Both the position numbers and the translations under genes were made by a program. A DNA stretch of 64,000 nucleotides from Candidatus Rubrivivax defluviihabitans (GTDB lineage: Bacteria > Pseudomonadota > Gammaproteobacteria > Burkholderiales > Burkholderiaceae_C), in contig JADJMW010000009.1 of the NCBI GenBank assembly GCA_016709385.1, forward strand, positions 200,635 to 264,634, given 5' to 3'. Numbering within the stretch: the first letter of the stretch is position 1; each line of letters starts with the position of its first letter. Of this stretch, positions 30,231-39,094 are shown piece by piece. The notes under the pieces were generated by a model. That model did not search any database. It was not told the DNA's origin and saw only the letters and a list, made by a program, of their open reading frames with translations.

Positions 30231-30938
30231 ATGACCGAAAAGCATCTCTCGACCCGATTCGATTCGGAACTCAGCGCCATCTGTGCCCGTGTTCTCGAAA
30301 TGGGCGGCCTGGTCGAATCGCAGACAGTGCAGGCGATGTACGCACTGACGCATTTCAGCAGCGAGACGGCGGCGCAGGTGCTCGAGGCCGAACAGCGCGT
30401 GAACCGCATGGAGGTCGAGATCGACCTCGACCTGCAGCGCACGATCGCGATGCGGCAACCGGCGGCCAGCGACCTGCGGCTGTTGATTGCCGTGTCCAAG
30501 GCCAGCGGCAACCTCGAACGCGTGGGCGACGAGGCGGCGCGCATCGCACGGACCGTGCAGCGCCTGATCAATGTCGGCCTGAGCAGTCGCTTGCGGCTGC
30601 CCATGGGCGACCTGCAATTCGAGGCCGACCTGGCGGTGGCCCAGCTGCGCAAGTCGCTCGATGCCTTTGCCCGACTCGACGTGGCGCAGGCACTCGAAGT
30701 GCTGAAGCAGGACGACGCCATCGACCAGGAATTCGACGGCCTGCTGCGCAAGCTCATCACCTACATGATGGAAGACCCGCGCACCATCTCCTCGAGCATC
30801 GACCTGGTGTTCGTGGCCAAGGCCATCGAGCGCATCGGCGACCACGCCAAGAACCTGGCCGAGGCCACCATCTATGTCGTCAAGGGCACCGACGTGCGGC
30901 ACCATACGCTGGAGGATGTCGAGAATGTGGTGCGCTAG
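30231..30938 (+). CDS. phoU: phosphate signalling regulator PhoU
   Basis: 235 residues with two three-helix PhoU repeats (about residues 17-105 and 120-205). Each repeat has an acidic metal-binding stretch; the second contains DLVFVAKAIERIGDHAKNLAE, matching ERxGDxxxNIAE of the family. PhoU links the Pst transporter to PhoR and keeps the regulon off when phosphate is plentiful. GGGAG lies a few bases before ATG 30231. Confidence 0.95.
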   Translation: MTEKHLSTRFDSELSAICARVLEMGGLVESQTVQAMYALTHFSSETAAQVLEAEQRVNRMEVEIDLDLQRTIAMRQPAASDLRLLIAVSKASGNLERVGDEAARIARTVQRLINVGLSSRLRLPMGDLQFEADLAVAQLRKSLDAFARLDVAQALEVLKQDDAIDQEFDGLLRKLITYMMEDPRTISSSIDLVFVAKAIERIGDHAKNLAEATIYVVKGTDVRHHTLEDVENVVR

Positions 30939-30956
30939 GCGCAAGAGGGTACGAGC

Positions 30957-31670
<714 letters not shown>

Positions 31671-31689
31671 GCGGCCGCCGGGTGGCGGG

Positions 31690-33033
31690 ATGAACATGCT
31701 GCTGATCCGCACGCTGACCACGATGCTGGCGGTGTTGCTCGGGGCGGCCATCGGTGCTGCCATTGGCGGCGCCCTGCAAGTGCCGACGGCCGGTGCGGCG
31801 CTCGGCGCGGCACTGTCCGCGGCCGCGCTGGCGTGGTGGGACACGGCGCGCGGCGAGACCCTGCTGCACTGGTTGCGTGGCCCGAAAATCGGCGCCGTTC
31901 CGCGCGCGACCGGCTGGTGGGGCGAGATGGCCTACCGCATCGAGCGCGGCCTGCGCCTGCGCGAAGCCGGCATCGAGGCTGAAAAGCAGCGCCTGCGCGA
32001 TTTCCTGGACGCCATCGAGGCATCGCCCAACGGCGTGCTGATGATCGACAAAGGCGACCAGATCGAGTGGAGCAATGGTGTGGCGGCCGAACACTTCGGC
32101 CTCGACCGCGAGCGTGACCACCGCCAACGCATCACCAACCTCGTGCGCACGCCGGCCTTCGTCGGCTACCTGCAGCGCGGCCAGTTCGAAGAGGCCCTGG
32201 TCTTTCCCGGGCCCAACGGCCGCGGCACGCTGATGGTGCTGGTGCGTGCCTACGGCGACGGCATGAAGCTCATCCTGTCGCAGGACATCACCGAGCGCGA
32301 GCGCGCCGAAGCCATGCGGCGCGACTTCGTGGCCAATGTTTCGCACGAGATCCGCACGCCGCTCACGGTGCTGGCCGGCTTCGTGGAAACGATGTCGCGG
32401 TTGCCGCTGAGCGAGGTCGAGCGCCAGCGCGTGCTCACCGTGATGACGCAGCAGACCGACCGCATGCAAGGCCTGGTCGGTGACCTGCTGACCCTGGCGC
32501 AACTGGAAGGCAGCCCGCGCCCGCCGGTCGACCGCTGGCTGGCCGTGGCCGACCTGATGCAGCGCGTGCAGGTCGACGCGCTGGCGCTGTCGGCCGGGCG
32601 CCACGCGCTGGGCGTGGCCGGCGGCGGCGACGCCGAGATCGCCGGCAGCGACACCGAACTGCTCAGTGCGGTGGGCAACCTGGTGAACAACGCCGTACGC
32701 TACACACCCGATGGCGGCCGCATCGACGTGGCCTGGCGCTGGCGCGACGACGGCAGCGCCGAAATCGCCGTCACCGACACCGGCCCGGGCATCGCTCGCG
32801 AGCACCTGCCGCGTCTGACCGAGCGTTTCTACCGCGTCGACGGCAGCCGTTCGCGCGAAACCGGCGGCACGGGGCTGGGTTTGTCGATCGTCAAGCACGT
32901 GGCGCAACGCCATGGCGGGGCCATCGACATCACCAGCGAAGTGGGCAAGGGGTCGACTTTCAAGCTCGTGCTGCCGGCCCTGCGCGTGCGCCGCCGCACG
33001 GGCGTGGTGGCCGAGCCGGTGCACCCGGCCTGA
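31690..33033 (+). CDS. phoR: phosphate regulon sensor histidine kinase PhoR
   Basis: 447 residues. Two close N-terminal hydrophobic segments (about residues 5-50) anchor it without a large periplasmic sensor, as in E. coli PhoR. A PAS domain follows (about 100-205), then HisKA with the phospho-acceptor His in NVSHEIRTPLTVLAGF, and HATPase_c with N box NLVNNAVRYTPDGG, G1 DTGPGIA and G2 GGTGLGLSIVKHV. It phosphorylates PhoB. An alternative ATG two codons later makes little difference. Confidence 0.95.
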   Translation: MNMLLIRTLTTMLAVLLGAAIGAAIGGALQVPTAGAALGAALSAAALAWWDTARGETLLHWLRGPKIGAVPRATGWWGEMAYRIERGLRLREAGIEAEKQRLRDFLDAIEASPNGVLMIDKGDQIEWSNGVAAEHFGLDRERDHRQRITNLVRTPAFVGYLQRGQFEEALVFPGPNGRGTLMVLVRAYGDGMKLILSQDITERERAEAMRRDFVANVSHEIRTPLTVLAGFVETMSRLPLSEVERQRVLTVMTQQTDRMQGLVGDLLTLAQLEGSPRPPVDRWLAVADLMQRVQVDALALSAGRHALGVAGGGDAEIAGSDTELLSAVGNLVNNAVRYTPDGGRIDVAWRWRDDGSAEIAVTDTGPGIAREHLPRLTERFYRVDGSRSRETGGTGLGLSIVKHVAQRHGGAIDITSEVGKGSTFKLVLPALRVRRRTGVVAEPVHPA

Positions 33034-33066
33034 ACGCTTGCCGCGCCCGCCAGCGGCGGTGGCGCC

Positions 33067-34728
33067 TCAGCGGGGCGGCAGGCGGCGGTAGACCAGGGTG
33101 ATCTCGTTGCGGTCGGTGGGCCGCTGTGCCGTGCCGGCGAGTTCCCAGCCCGCAGGCGCTGCCGGCAAGGGCTGGGCGCGGGTGATCTGCATCGCGTGGC
33201 TGCAGTTGCCGTCCATGGCGGCTGCGCGCGCGTCGACCGGCCAGCGGCCCAGATATTCCAGCGCCGCCACCGCCGCGGGGGCCAGGCCGGGGGCGGCGAT
33301 GCAGGCGTCGGCCGGCACCAGGGCGGCGATGCGCTCGACCCAGGGCCGCGGGCTGCGGGCGTAGTCCAGCAGCGGCAGCCACAGCGTCATCAGCAGCAGC
33401 CAGCACAAGGCCACGCCGCTCGCCGGCAGCACCATGCTTTTCCACAGCGCCTCGCGGTGGCGTCCGGTGCGCCAGCGCACCAGCCACAACCAGGCCAGCG
33501 TGCCGGCCGCTGCCAGCAGCAGGGCCAGCAGCGAGAACGAGGTCTCGAACCCCGGCGCGAGCTTGGCCACGTTGGCCGCGGGCTTGGCCGGAACCCCGGT
33601 GTGCATGGCGGTATAGATGACCCAGATGGTCAGCGCGCACAGCGTGAAGAAGAACATCGACAGCCAGTCGATGGCCGCCGCGGTGCTGCGCTTGAGCGTG
33701 GGCAAGGCGAAGGCGGCCAGCACGGCCATGCCGGGCAGGCCCAGCATCAGCGCGCGGTCGGACCCGCTCATCGCCAGGTTGGACACCAGCGCCACGCCCA
33801 CCGGGATCAAGGGGATCGAGAGATGCCGGTACGAGAGATGCCGGCGCCAGCGCCACAGCGTCCACAGCGCCAGCGGCCACGCCGGCCAAAGGAACCACAG
33901 CCATTGCCGGGCGACGCCGGGCAGGTCGCTCCAGCCCAGGCCATGCGCGCGCCAGCGCCAGGCGCCCAGCACCAGCGCCATCAGCACCGCGGCCGCGATG
34001 GCCGCCGCCACTGCCCAGGCAAAGGCGCGCACCTGCGCATAGCGCGAATTCCAGACCACCACCAGGCCGCCCAGCCCGGCGGCCAGCGCCATCGCCGGTG
34101 CACCGCTGCCGGCCAGCAGGGGCAGGGCGGCCAGCACGGCGGCGCGCGAGCGGCCATGCCGGAACGGCGCCGCCGCCAGCCCGTACATGAACAGGGTCAT
34201 GGCGAAGAGCTGCACCAGTTCGGGCGTCGTCTCGTGCCCCAGTTGCAGCAGTCCGAGCGTGGCCATCAGCGCCAGCACGGCACCGTCGGCGATGGCACGG
34301 GCGTACGCCACCGGTTCGGCCTCGCCGCCGAAGGCAAAAGGCACCGGCTGCGCGGCATCGGTTCGGGCCAGATGAAAGGTGGTGTACCAGACCAGCGCCA
34401 GCACCAGCACCAGCAGCAGGGCGAAGGGCAGCCGCGCCGCCAGTGCCGGCTCGACCAAGCCCGCCGTGGCGTCGATGAAGATGGCGCCCAGCCAGTGCGG
34501 CAGCAGGGCGGTGTCGGCCGGCACGCCGCCGAGCATGGGCGCCCACCAGGCGGTACGGCCTTCGGCGATGGCGATCATCTGGCCGAAGGCCGTGAGGTCG
34601 GCGCTGCGCCAGGGGTCGCGCCCCACCAGGCCCGGCAGCACATAGGCCGCACACAGCAGCAGCAGGGCCGCGCGCGGCAGCCGCCGCGCGCCGCGCTGGG
34701 TGACGAGGGCGGGGGTGGGGCTGTTCAC
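33067..34728 (-). CDS. GT-C-like polytopic membrane protein (ArnT/PMT-related)
   Basis: 553 residues from GTG 34728. About ten to twelve transmembrane helices. The first loop contains GRDPWRSADLTAFGQMIAIAEG, the position where GT-C enzymes such as ArnT and protein mannosyltransferases carry an acidic catalytic motif; here the acidic residue would be the Asp in RDPW or SAD. A periplasmic C-terminal part (about 460-553) looks globular. Polyprenyl-phosphate-linked sugar transfer to lipid A or a glycan is the best guess. It is convergent with phoR; the 33-base gap holds only an imperfect GC-rich inverted repeat. Confidence 0.65.
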   Translation of the reverse strand: MNSPTPALVTQRGARRLPRAALLLLCAAYVLPGLVGRDPWRSADLTAFGQMIAIAEGRTAWWAPMLGGVPADTALLPHWLGAIFIDATAGLVEPALAARLPFALLLVLVLALVWYTTFHLARTDAAQPVPFAFGGEAEPVAYARAIADGAVLALMATLGLLQLGHETTPELVQLFAMTLFMYGLAAAPFRHGRSRAAVLAALPLLAGSGAPAMALAAGLGGLVVVWNSRYAQVRAFAWAVAAAIAAAVLMALVLGAWRWRAHGLGWSDLPGVARQWLWFLWPAWPLALWTLWRWRRHLSYRHLSIPLIPVGVALVSNLAMSGSDRALMLGLPGMAVLAAFALPTLKRSTAAAIDWLSMFFFTLCALTIWVIYTAMHTGVPAKPAANVAKLAPGFETSFSLLALLLAAAGTLAWLWLVRWRTGRHREALWKSMVLPASGVALCWLLLMTLWLPLLDYARSPRPWVERIAALVPADACIAAPGLAPAAVAALEYLGRWPVDARAAAMDGNCSHAMQITRAQPLPAAPAGWELAGTAQRPTDRNEITLVYRRLPPR

Positions 34729-34786
34729 GGCGCGATGATGCCCGAGCCCGGGTCCGACGCTGCCACGCCGCACCGCGCACAAACAA

Positions 34787-34810
34787 CAAAGGCAGCCGAA
34801 GCTGCCTTTG
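34787..34810 (-). terminator. rho-independent terminator of rpmE2
   Basis: Perfect ten-base stem CAAAGGCAGC (34787-34796) and GCTGCCTTTG (34801-34810) with loop CGAA. On the minus strand it is followed by TTGTTTGTG, a reasonable U-rich tail. It begins 18 bases after the rpmE2 stop. Confidence 0.75.
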
Positions 34811-34828
34811 CCGAACCTGCCGCCAGAC

Positions 34829-35089
34829 TCACTTCTTGGTGCTGAGGTGGGCGAACTTGTTGCGGAACTTCTCGACGCGGCCGCCGAGGTTGTCGATGCT
34901 CTTTTGCGTGCCGGTGTAGAACGGGTGCGTCTCGCTGGTCACTTCGAGCTTGATCAGCGGCAGTTCGCGGCCGTCTTCCATCTTGATGGTCTCCTTCGTC
35001 TGCGCGCACGAACGCGTGACGAACTTGAACCCGTTGGACAGGTCCTGGAAACAGATGTCCCGGTAGTTCGGGTGGATGCCTTCTTTCAT
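34829..35089 (-). CDS. rpmE2: 50S ribosomal protein L31 type B
   Basis: 86 residues from ATG 35089. The conserved IHPNYRD start and THPFYTGTQK block identify L31. It lacks the paired CxxC zinc ligands of type A L31, having only isolated Cys in DICFQD and RSCAQT, so it is the zinc-free type B form that usually replaces the zinc form when zinc is scarce. Ten extra in-frame upstream residues are not conserved. It lies downstream of rho on the same strand. Confidence 0.93.
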   Translation of the reverse strand: MKEGIHPNYRDICFQDLSNGFKFVTRSCAQTKETIKMEDGRELPLIKLEVTSETHPFYTGTQKSIDNLGGRVEKFRNKFAHLSTKK

Positions 35090-35180
35090 GGGGAGCCTCG
35101 TTTCGGTTGCGGGAGCCACGCCGGCCGGCCGTGTTGCGGTTCGGGCAGGCGCACTTTCCTAAGGGGGCGGGAAACCGGGA

Positions 35181-35186
35181 ATTCTA
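35181..35186 (-). promoter_or_regulatory. possible -10 of rpmE2
   Basis: TAGAAT on the minus strand at 35186-35181, in the 112-base gap between the rho stop and the rpmE2 start. No matching -35 is clear. No terminator hairpin is obvious after rho, so read-through is also possible. Confidence 0.3.
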
Positions 35187-35201
35187 ACCTGAGAGCCGAC
35201 G

Positions 35202-36464
35202 TCAGCCGCCACGCCGCATCATGTCGAAGAAGTCGTGATTGTTCTTGGTGGCCTTCATCTTCTCCAGGATGAACTCCATCGCCTCGATCTCGTCCATGGG
35301 ATAGAGCAGCTTGCGCAGGATCCAGCTCTTCTGCAGGATCTCGGGCTTGAGCAGCAATTCCTCGCGCCGCGTGCCGCTCTTGTTGATGAGGATCGACGGG
35401 TAGACGCGCTTCTCGGCCATGCGGCGGTCGAGGTGGATCTCGCAGTTACCGGTGCCCTTGAATTCCTCGTAGATGACCTCGTCCATCTTCGAGCCGGTGT
35501 CGATGAGCGCAGTGCCGATGATGGTCAGCGTGCCGCCTTCCTCGGTGTTGCGCGCGGCGCCGAAGAAGCGCTTGGGGCGCTGCAGCGCATTGGCGTCGAC
35601 GCCGCCGGTGAGCACCTTGCCGGAAGACGGCAGCACGTTGTTGTAGGCGCGCGCCAGGCGCGTGATGCTGTCCAGAAGAATGACCACGTCCTTCTTCAGT
35701 TCCACCAGCCGCTTGGCGCGTTCGATCACCATTTCTGCGACCTGCACGTGGCGCGCCGCGGGTTCGTCGAAGGTGCTGCTGATGACCTCGCCGCGCACGG
35801 TGCGCAACATCTCTGTCACCTCCTCGGGACGCTCGTCGACGAGCAGCACGATGAGGTGGATCTCGGGGTGGTTGGCCACCAACGCATGCGCCAGCTGCTG
35901 CATCATCACCGTCTTGCCGGTCTTGGGCTGCGCCACCAGCAGCGCGCGTTGGCCTTTGCCGATGGGCGCGATGAGGTCGATGATGCGGCTGGTGATGTTC
36001 TCGTCGCTCTTGATCTCGCGTTCGAGCTTGAACTGCTGCGTGGGAAACAGCGGCGTCAGGTTCTCGAACATGATCTTGTGCTTGCTCTCCTCGGGCGTGA
36101 CACCGTTCACGCGGTCGACCTTGACCAGCGCGAAATAGCGTTCACCGTCCTTGGGCACCCTGACTTCACCTTCGACCATGTCGCCGGTGTGCAGGTTGAA
36201 GCGGCGGATCTGGCTCGGGCTGAGGTAGATGTCGTCGGTGGACGCCATGTAGCTGGCCTCGATCGAGCGCAGGAAGCCGAAGCCGTCGGGCAGCACCTCG
36301 AGCACGCCGTCGCCGAAGACCTGCTCGCCGGCCTTGGCGCGCTTCTTCATGATCGCGAACATCAGCTCCTGCTTGCGCAGTCGTGCGACGTTCTCGATCT
36401 CCAGCGCCTCGCCCATGGTGATGAGTTCGGCGATGGGCTGGGCTTTGAGTTCGGAAAGATGCAT
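35202..36464 (-). CDS. rho: transcription termination factor Rho
   Basis: 420 residues, the standard size. Rho is the hexameric RNA-dependent helicase that ends transcription at C-rich untranslated RNA. The N-terminal cold-shock-like RNA-binding domain holds GFGFLRSIEASYMASTDD, the P-loop is AQPKTGKTVMMQ, Walker B is LIVLLVDERPEEVTEM, the Q-loop SSTFDEPAARHVQVAEM and the R-loop follows in LTGGVDANAL. It starts with MHLSELKAQPI, normal for the family, after a long leader. Confidence 0.97.
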   Translation of the reverse strand: MHLSELKAQPIAELITMGEALEIENVARLRKQELMFAIMKKRAKAGEQVFGDGVLEVLPDGFGFLRSIEASYMASTDDIYLSPSQIRRFNLHTGDMVEGEVRVPKDGERYFALVKVDRVNGVTPEESKHKIMFENLTPLFPTQQFKLEREIKSDENITSRIIDLIAPIGKGQRALLVAQPKTGKTVMMQQLAHALVANHPEIHLIVLLVDERPEEVTEMLRTVRGEVISSTFDEPAARHVQVAEMVIERAKRLVELKKDVVILLDSITRLARAYNNVLPSSGKVLTGGVDANALQRPKRFFGAARNTEEGGTLTIIGTALIDTGSKMDEVIYEEFKGTGNCEIHLDRRMAEKRVYPSILINKSGTRREELLLKPEILQKSWILRKLLYPMDEIEAMEFILEKMKATKNNHDFFDMMRRGG

Positions 36465-36661
36465 GGGGCGGGCACCCTCGGGCAGATGCGGCGCGGCTCA
36501 CGTGCGGGATGCACGGACCGGTGGGCGAAGAACGCTGGTGAATGGGCGCCGGTCGCACGCGCCGGGCCGTCGGGGGCGCCGGTGGGGCCGGCGCGGGCGG
36601 TGCGTGGTGGCGGATCAGCCGGCCGGCGCCTTCAGGCACCGACCGCTGGGACGGAATTATA
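36465..36661 (-). promoter_or_regulatory. rho promoter and long leader
   Basis: A perfect TATAAT on the minus strand (36661-36656) overlaps the TAA stop of trxA. Transcription would start near 36649 and leave about 185 untranslated bases before the rho ATG. The leader is C-rich on the RNA strand in part and contains G+C-rich inverted repeats. Rho genes are commonly autoregulated by termination in such leaders. No good -35 is visible. Confidence 0.5.
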
Positions 36662-36986
36662 GATGACCGTCGATGAAGGCGGTCAGTTGCGCCTTGTTCA
36701 GTGCGCCGACCTTCGTGGCGGCGAGCACGCCGCCCTTGAACAGCATCAGCGTCGGGATGCCGCGGATATTGTGCTGGGCCGGCACGACGCGGTTCTCGTC
36801 GACGTTCATCTTGGCCACCTGCAGGCGGCCGTCGTAAGCCTTGGACACCTCGTCCAGGATCGGCGCGATCATCTTGCAGGGGCCGCACCATTCGGCCCAG
36901 TAATCCACCAGCACCGGCTTGTCGGACTTCAGGACATCGGCGTCGAAGGAGTCGTCGGTGACGTGCTTGATCAGTTCGCTGCTCAT
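36657..36986 (-). CDS. trxA: thioredoxin 1
   Basis: 109 residues, standard length. The redox site is WCGPCK in DYWAEWCGPCKMIAPIL, the cis-Pro loop is RGIPTLMLFKGG, and the buried Asp is in VLVDYWAE. TrxA reduces cytoplasmic disulfides and supplies ribonucleotide reductase and PAPS reductase. ATG 36986 follows GGAG; longer in-frame sequence upstream is not thioredoxin-like. trxA-rho adjacency is classical in proteobacteria. Confidence 0.96.
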   Translation of the reverse strand: MSSELIKHVTDDSFDADVLKSDKPVLVDYWAEWCGPCKMIAPILDEVSKAYDGRLQVAKMNVDENRVVPAQHNIRGIPTLMLFKGGVLAATKVGALNKAQLTAFIDGHL

Positions 36987-37206
36987 CTCAAATATCTCCG
37001 CGTGGCCCGGTGCATGGCACCTGAAGGAACGAGTCAATTCTGACACATCGGCCCGGCAGGGACCCGCCGCGAAGGCAGCGACGGCGCCATGGCCGCGATA
37101 GCCCCCCAGCCACCGCCTGGTCTCTCGCGGGCACGACAACTGATGCCCGTTTTGCGGTCACTTCACGCCACCGGGGCCGCTCGGGGCGCGGTCCAATCGA
37201 AGAGCC

Positions 37207-39036
37207 ATGCCTGAAGCCAGCCACGATAGCGACACGACGGCGCGCAGCAACGCTGTGCGCTGGTTCGGCCGCCTGCAACTGCTGCGGCTGTTGGGCAAGA
37301 GCGAACGCACCATGGCCTGGCGCGTCGCCGAACCGCGCCGCGGGCAGGAGTGGATGCTGGTGCTGCCACGGCAGCCGCCGCCCGATGCCGAAGCCCTGGA
37401 ACATTGGCAGCACGCGACCCGGCGGGCCGCGCGCCTGAACCATCCGCAACTGGCCACCCCGGTCGAAACCGGTGTGCAGGACGGCTGGCCCTTCGTCGCC
37501 TACGAGCTGCACGACAGCGCCACGCTGGCCGAACGACTCACGCCCCAGGGTCTGCCCGGGGCCGATGCATCCGCGCTGGCGGTGCAGCTGCTGCGCGGCC
37601 TGGCCTATGCGCACGAGGCCGGGGTGGCTCACAACGATCCGCAGCCGTACCTGATGCTGGTCAGCGACAGCGGCCACCTCCGCCTGGCCGGGCTGGAAGT
37701 GGCAGCGGCGGAGTCGATGCAGGGGTGGGGCGGACTGCGCCCGGCAGTGCAATCGGCGGCCGCGTTGCGTCTGCACCGCGCGGCAGTCGAGCGCGACGTG
37801 CTGGCCGCCGGCGTGCTGCTGCATGGCATGCTGGCCGGCGCCAGCGCGCTGGCCGAGCCGGACACCGGCCGCGTCATCGCACGCCTGCCGCCGCTCGGGC
37901 GCGAGATCGTGCGACTGCCTTGGACCACCGCCCACGCCATTGCCGAACCGCTGCGGGCCATCGCCAATCGGGCCACCGATCGCCAGCAGCGGCAGCGCTA
38001 CCGCAACCCACGCACGTTGCTGCGTGCGCTGGAAGGCTGGTTGCAGACCGAGTCCGAGGCCGGCGGCGGGCCGCTGGCCCTGCTGTCCGACCGCTTGCGC
38101 ACGGCCGGCGTGCTGCCGTCCTCGCCCGGTGCCGCAGCGCGCGCGGCGCGGCTGGCGCTGATGGAGCGCGAACGCACCAACGATCTGGCCGAGGTCGTGC
38201 TGCAGGACCTGGCACTTTCCTTCGAGATGCTGCGGCTCGTGAATTCGGCGCAGGTGCGCGGCGCCCAGATCGCCGGTAGTGGCCCGGTGCTGACGGTGCG
38301 GCGGGCCATCGCGATGCTGGGGCTGGATGGCGTGCGGCGAAGCGCGCTGGCCTTGCGCGCCTGGCCCGGCCCGCTGGAGGAGGAGGGCGCGGTGGAACTG
38401 CAGCGGCTGGTCGACCGCTGCAAGCGTGCCGGGCGCGCCGCACTGGCCTTGCGGCCGGCGGGTTACGACGGCGAGGTGGTCTATCTGGTCACGCAACTGC
38501 AGAGCCTGGGGCGGCTCGTCGTGCACTACCACTTCGCCGACGAGGCGCAACAGATCCGGCGCCTGATGCAGCCGGCGCCGCCATCGAACGCCGGCGAACG
38601 CGAGCTACCCGGCATGAGCGAGGAAGCGGCGTCCTTCGCCGTGATCGGTGCCGATGTCGAGGCCATCGGCGCGGCCGTGGCGCGCTCGTGGGGCCTGGAC
38701 GAAAGCGTGCTGGCGATGATCCGCCGCCTGCCGCTGGCCACGCCCGTGCGCGCCATCGAGAACGACGACGAGATGCTGCGTGCCGTGGCCAGCTGCGCCA
38801 ACGAGGCCGTCGACGCCCTGGACCTGCCCGGGCCGCACCAGGCCGCGGCGTTGCAACGCGTGGCGCAGCGCTATGGCCGGCTGCTCGATATCGGCCCGCG
38901 TGAACTGCGCGCCGCGTTGCAGGACTCCGGCACGCTGCCGCAGCCTCCCATTGCCGAGAGCTCGCACGCGCCGCTGGAAATGCCAGTGGCACCCGCCACG
39001 CCGGGTGGCGCGGCGCTGCGCGGGTCGGTGCCATGA
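37207..39036 (+). CDS. pseudokinase-HDOD fusion protein
   Basis: 609 residues. Residues about 20-280 align by eye with the kinase domain of the next gene, but the key residues are gone: the Gly-rich loop is GKSERTMAW, the beta-3 Lys position reads MLVLPR, the catalytic HRDLKPSN reads HNDPQPYL (142-149), and the DFG position reads AGL (161-163). It should not phosphorylate. Residues about 290-510 form an HDOD domain (LQDLALSFEMLRLVNSAQV), a non-catalytic HD-fold used in bacterial signalling. The Pro-rich tail is unstructured. It is divergent from trxA across 220 bases in which I find no convincing promoter, and probably co-transcribed with the active paralogue. Confidence 0.78.
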   Translation: MPEASHDSDTTARSNAVRWFGRLQLLRLLGKSERTMAWRVAEPRRGQEWMLVLPRQPPPDAEALEHWQHATRRAARLNHPQLATPVETGVQDGWPFVAYELHDSATLAERLTPQGLPGADASALAVQLLRGLAYAHEAGVAHNDPQPYLMLVSDSGHLRLAGLEVAAAESMQGWGGLRPAVQSAAALRLHRAAVERDVLAAGVLLHGMLAGASALAEPDTGRVIARLPPLGREIVRLPWTTAHAIAEPLRAIANRATDRQQRQRYRNPRTLLRALEGWLQTESEAGGGPLALLSDRLRTAGVLPSSPGAAARAARLALMERERTNDLAEVVLQDLALSFEMLRLVNSAQVRGAQIAGSGPVLTVRRAIAMLGLDGVRRSALALRAWPGPLEEEGAVELQRLVDRCKRAGRAALALRPAGYDGEVVYLVTQLQSLGRLVVHYHFADEAQQIRRLMQPAPPSNAGERELPGMSEEAASFAVIGADVEAIGAAVARSWGLDESVLAMIRRLPLATPVRAIENDDEMLRAVASCANEAVDALDLPGPHQAAALQRVAQRYGRLLDIGPRELRAALQDSGTLPQPPIAESSHAPLEMPVAPATPGGAALRGSVP

Positions 39037-39094
39037 GCGCGCCGGGCCGCTCCCAAGCGCTCATCCCGGAGCGCGCAGCGCGGAGGGTCGTCCA

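Noticed and set aside
34829..35089. Zinc-binding type A L31
   Set aside because: The paired CxxC ligands are absent, so it is type B.
35235..36662. A 475-codon plus-strand frame opposite rho
   Set aside because: Antisense shadow; all conserved Rho motifs are on the minus strand.
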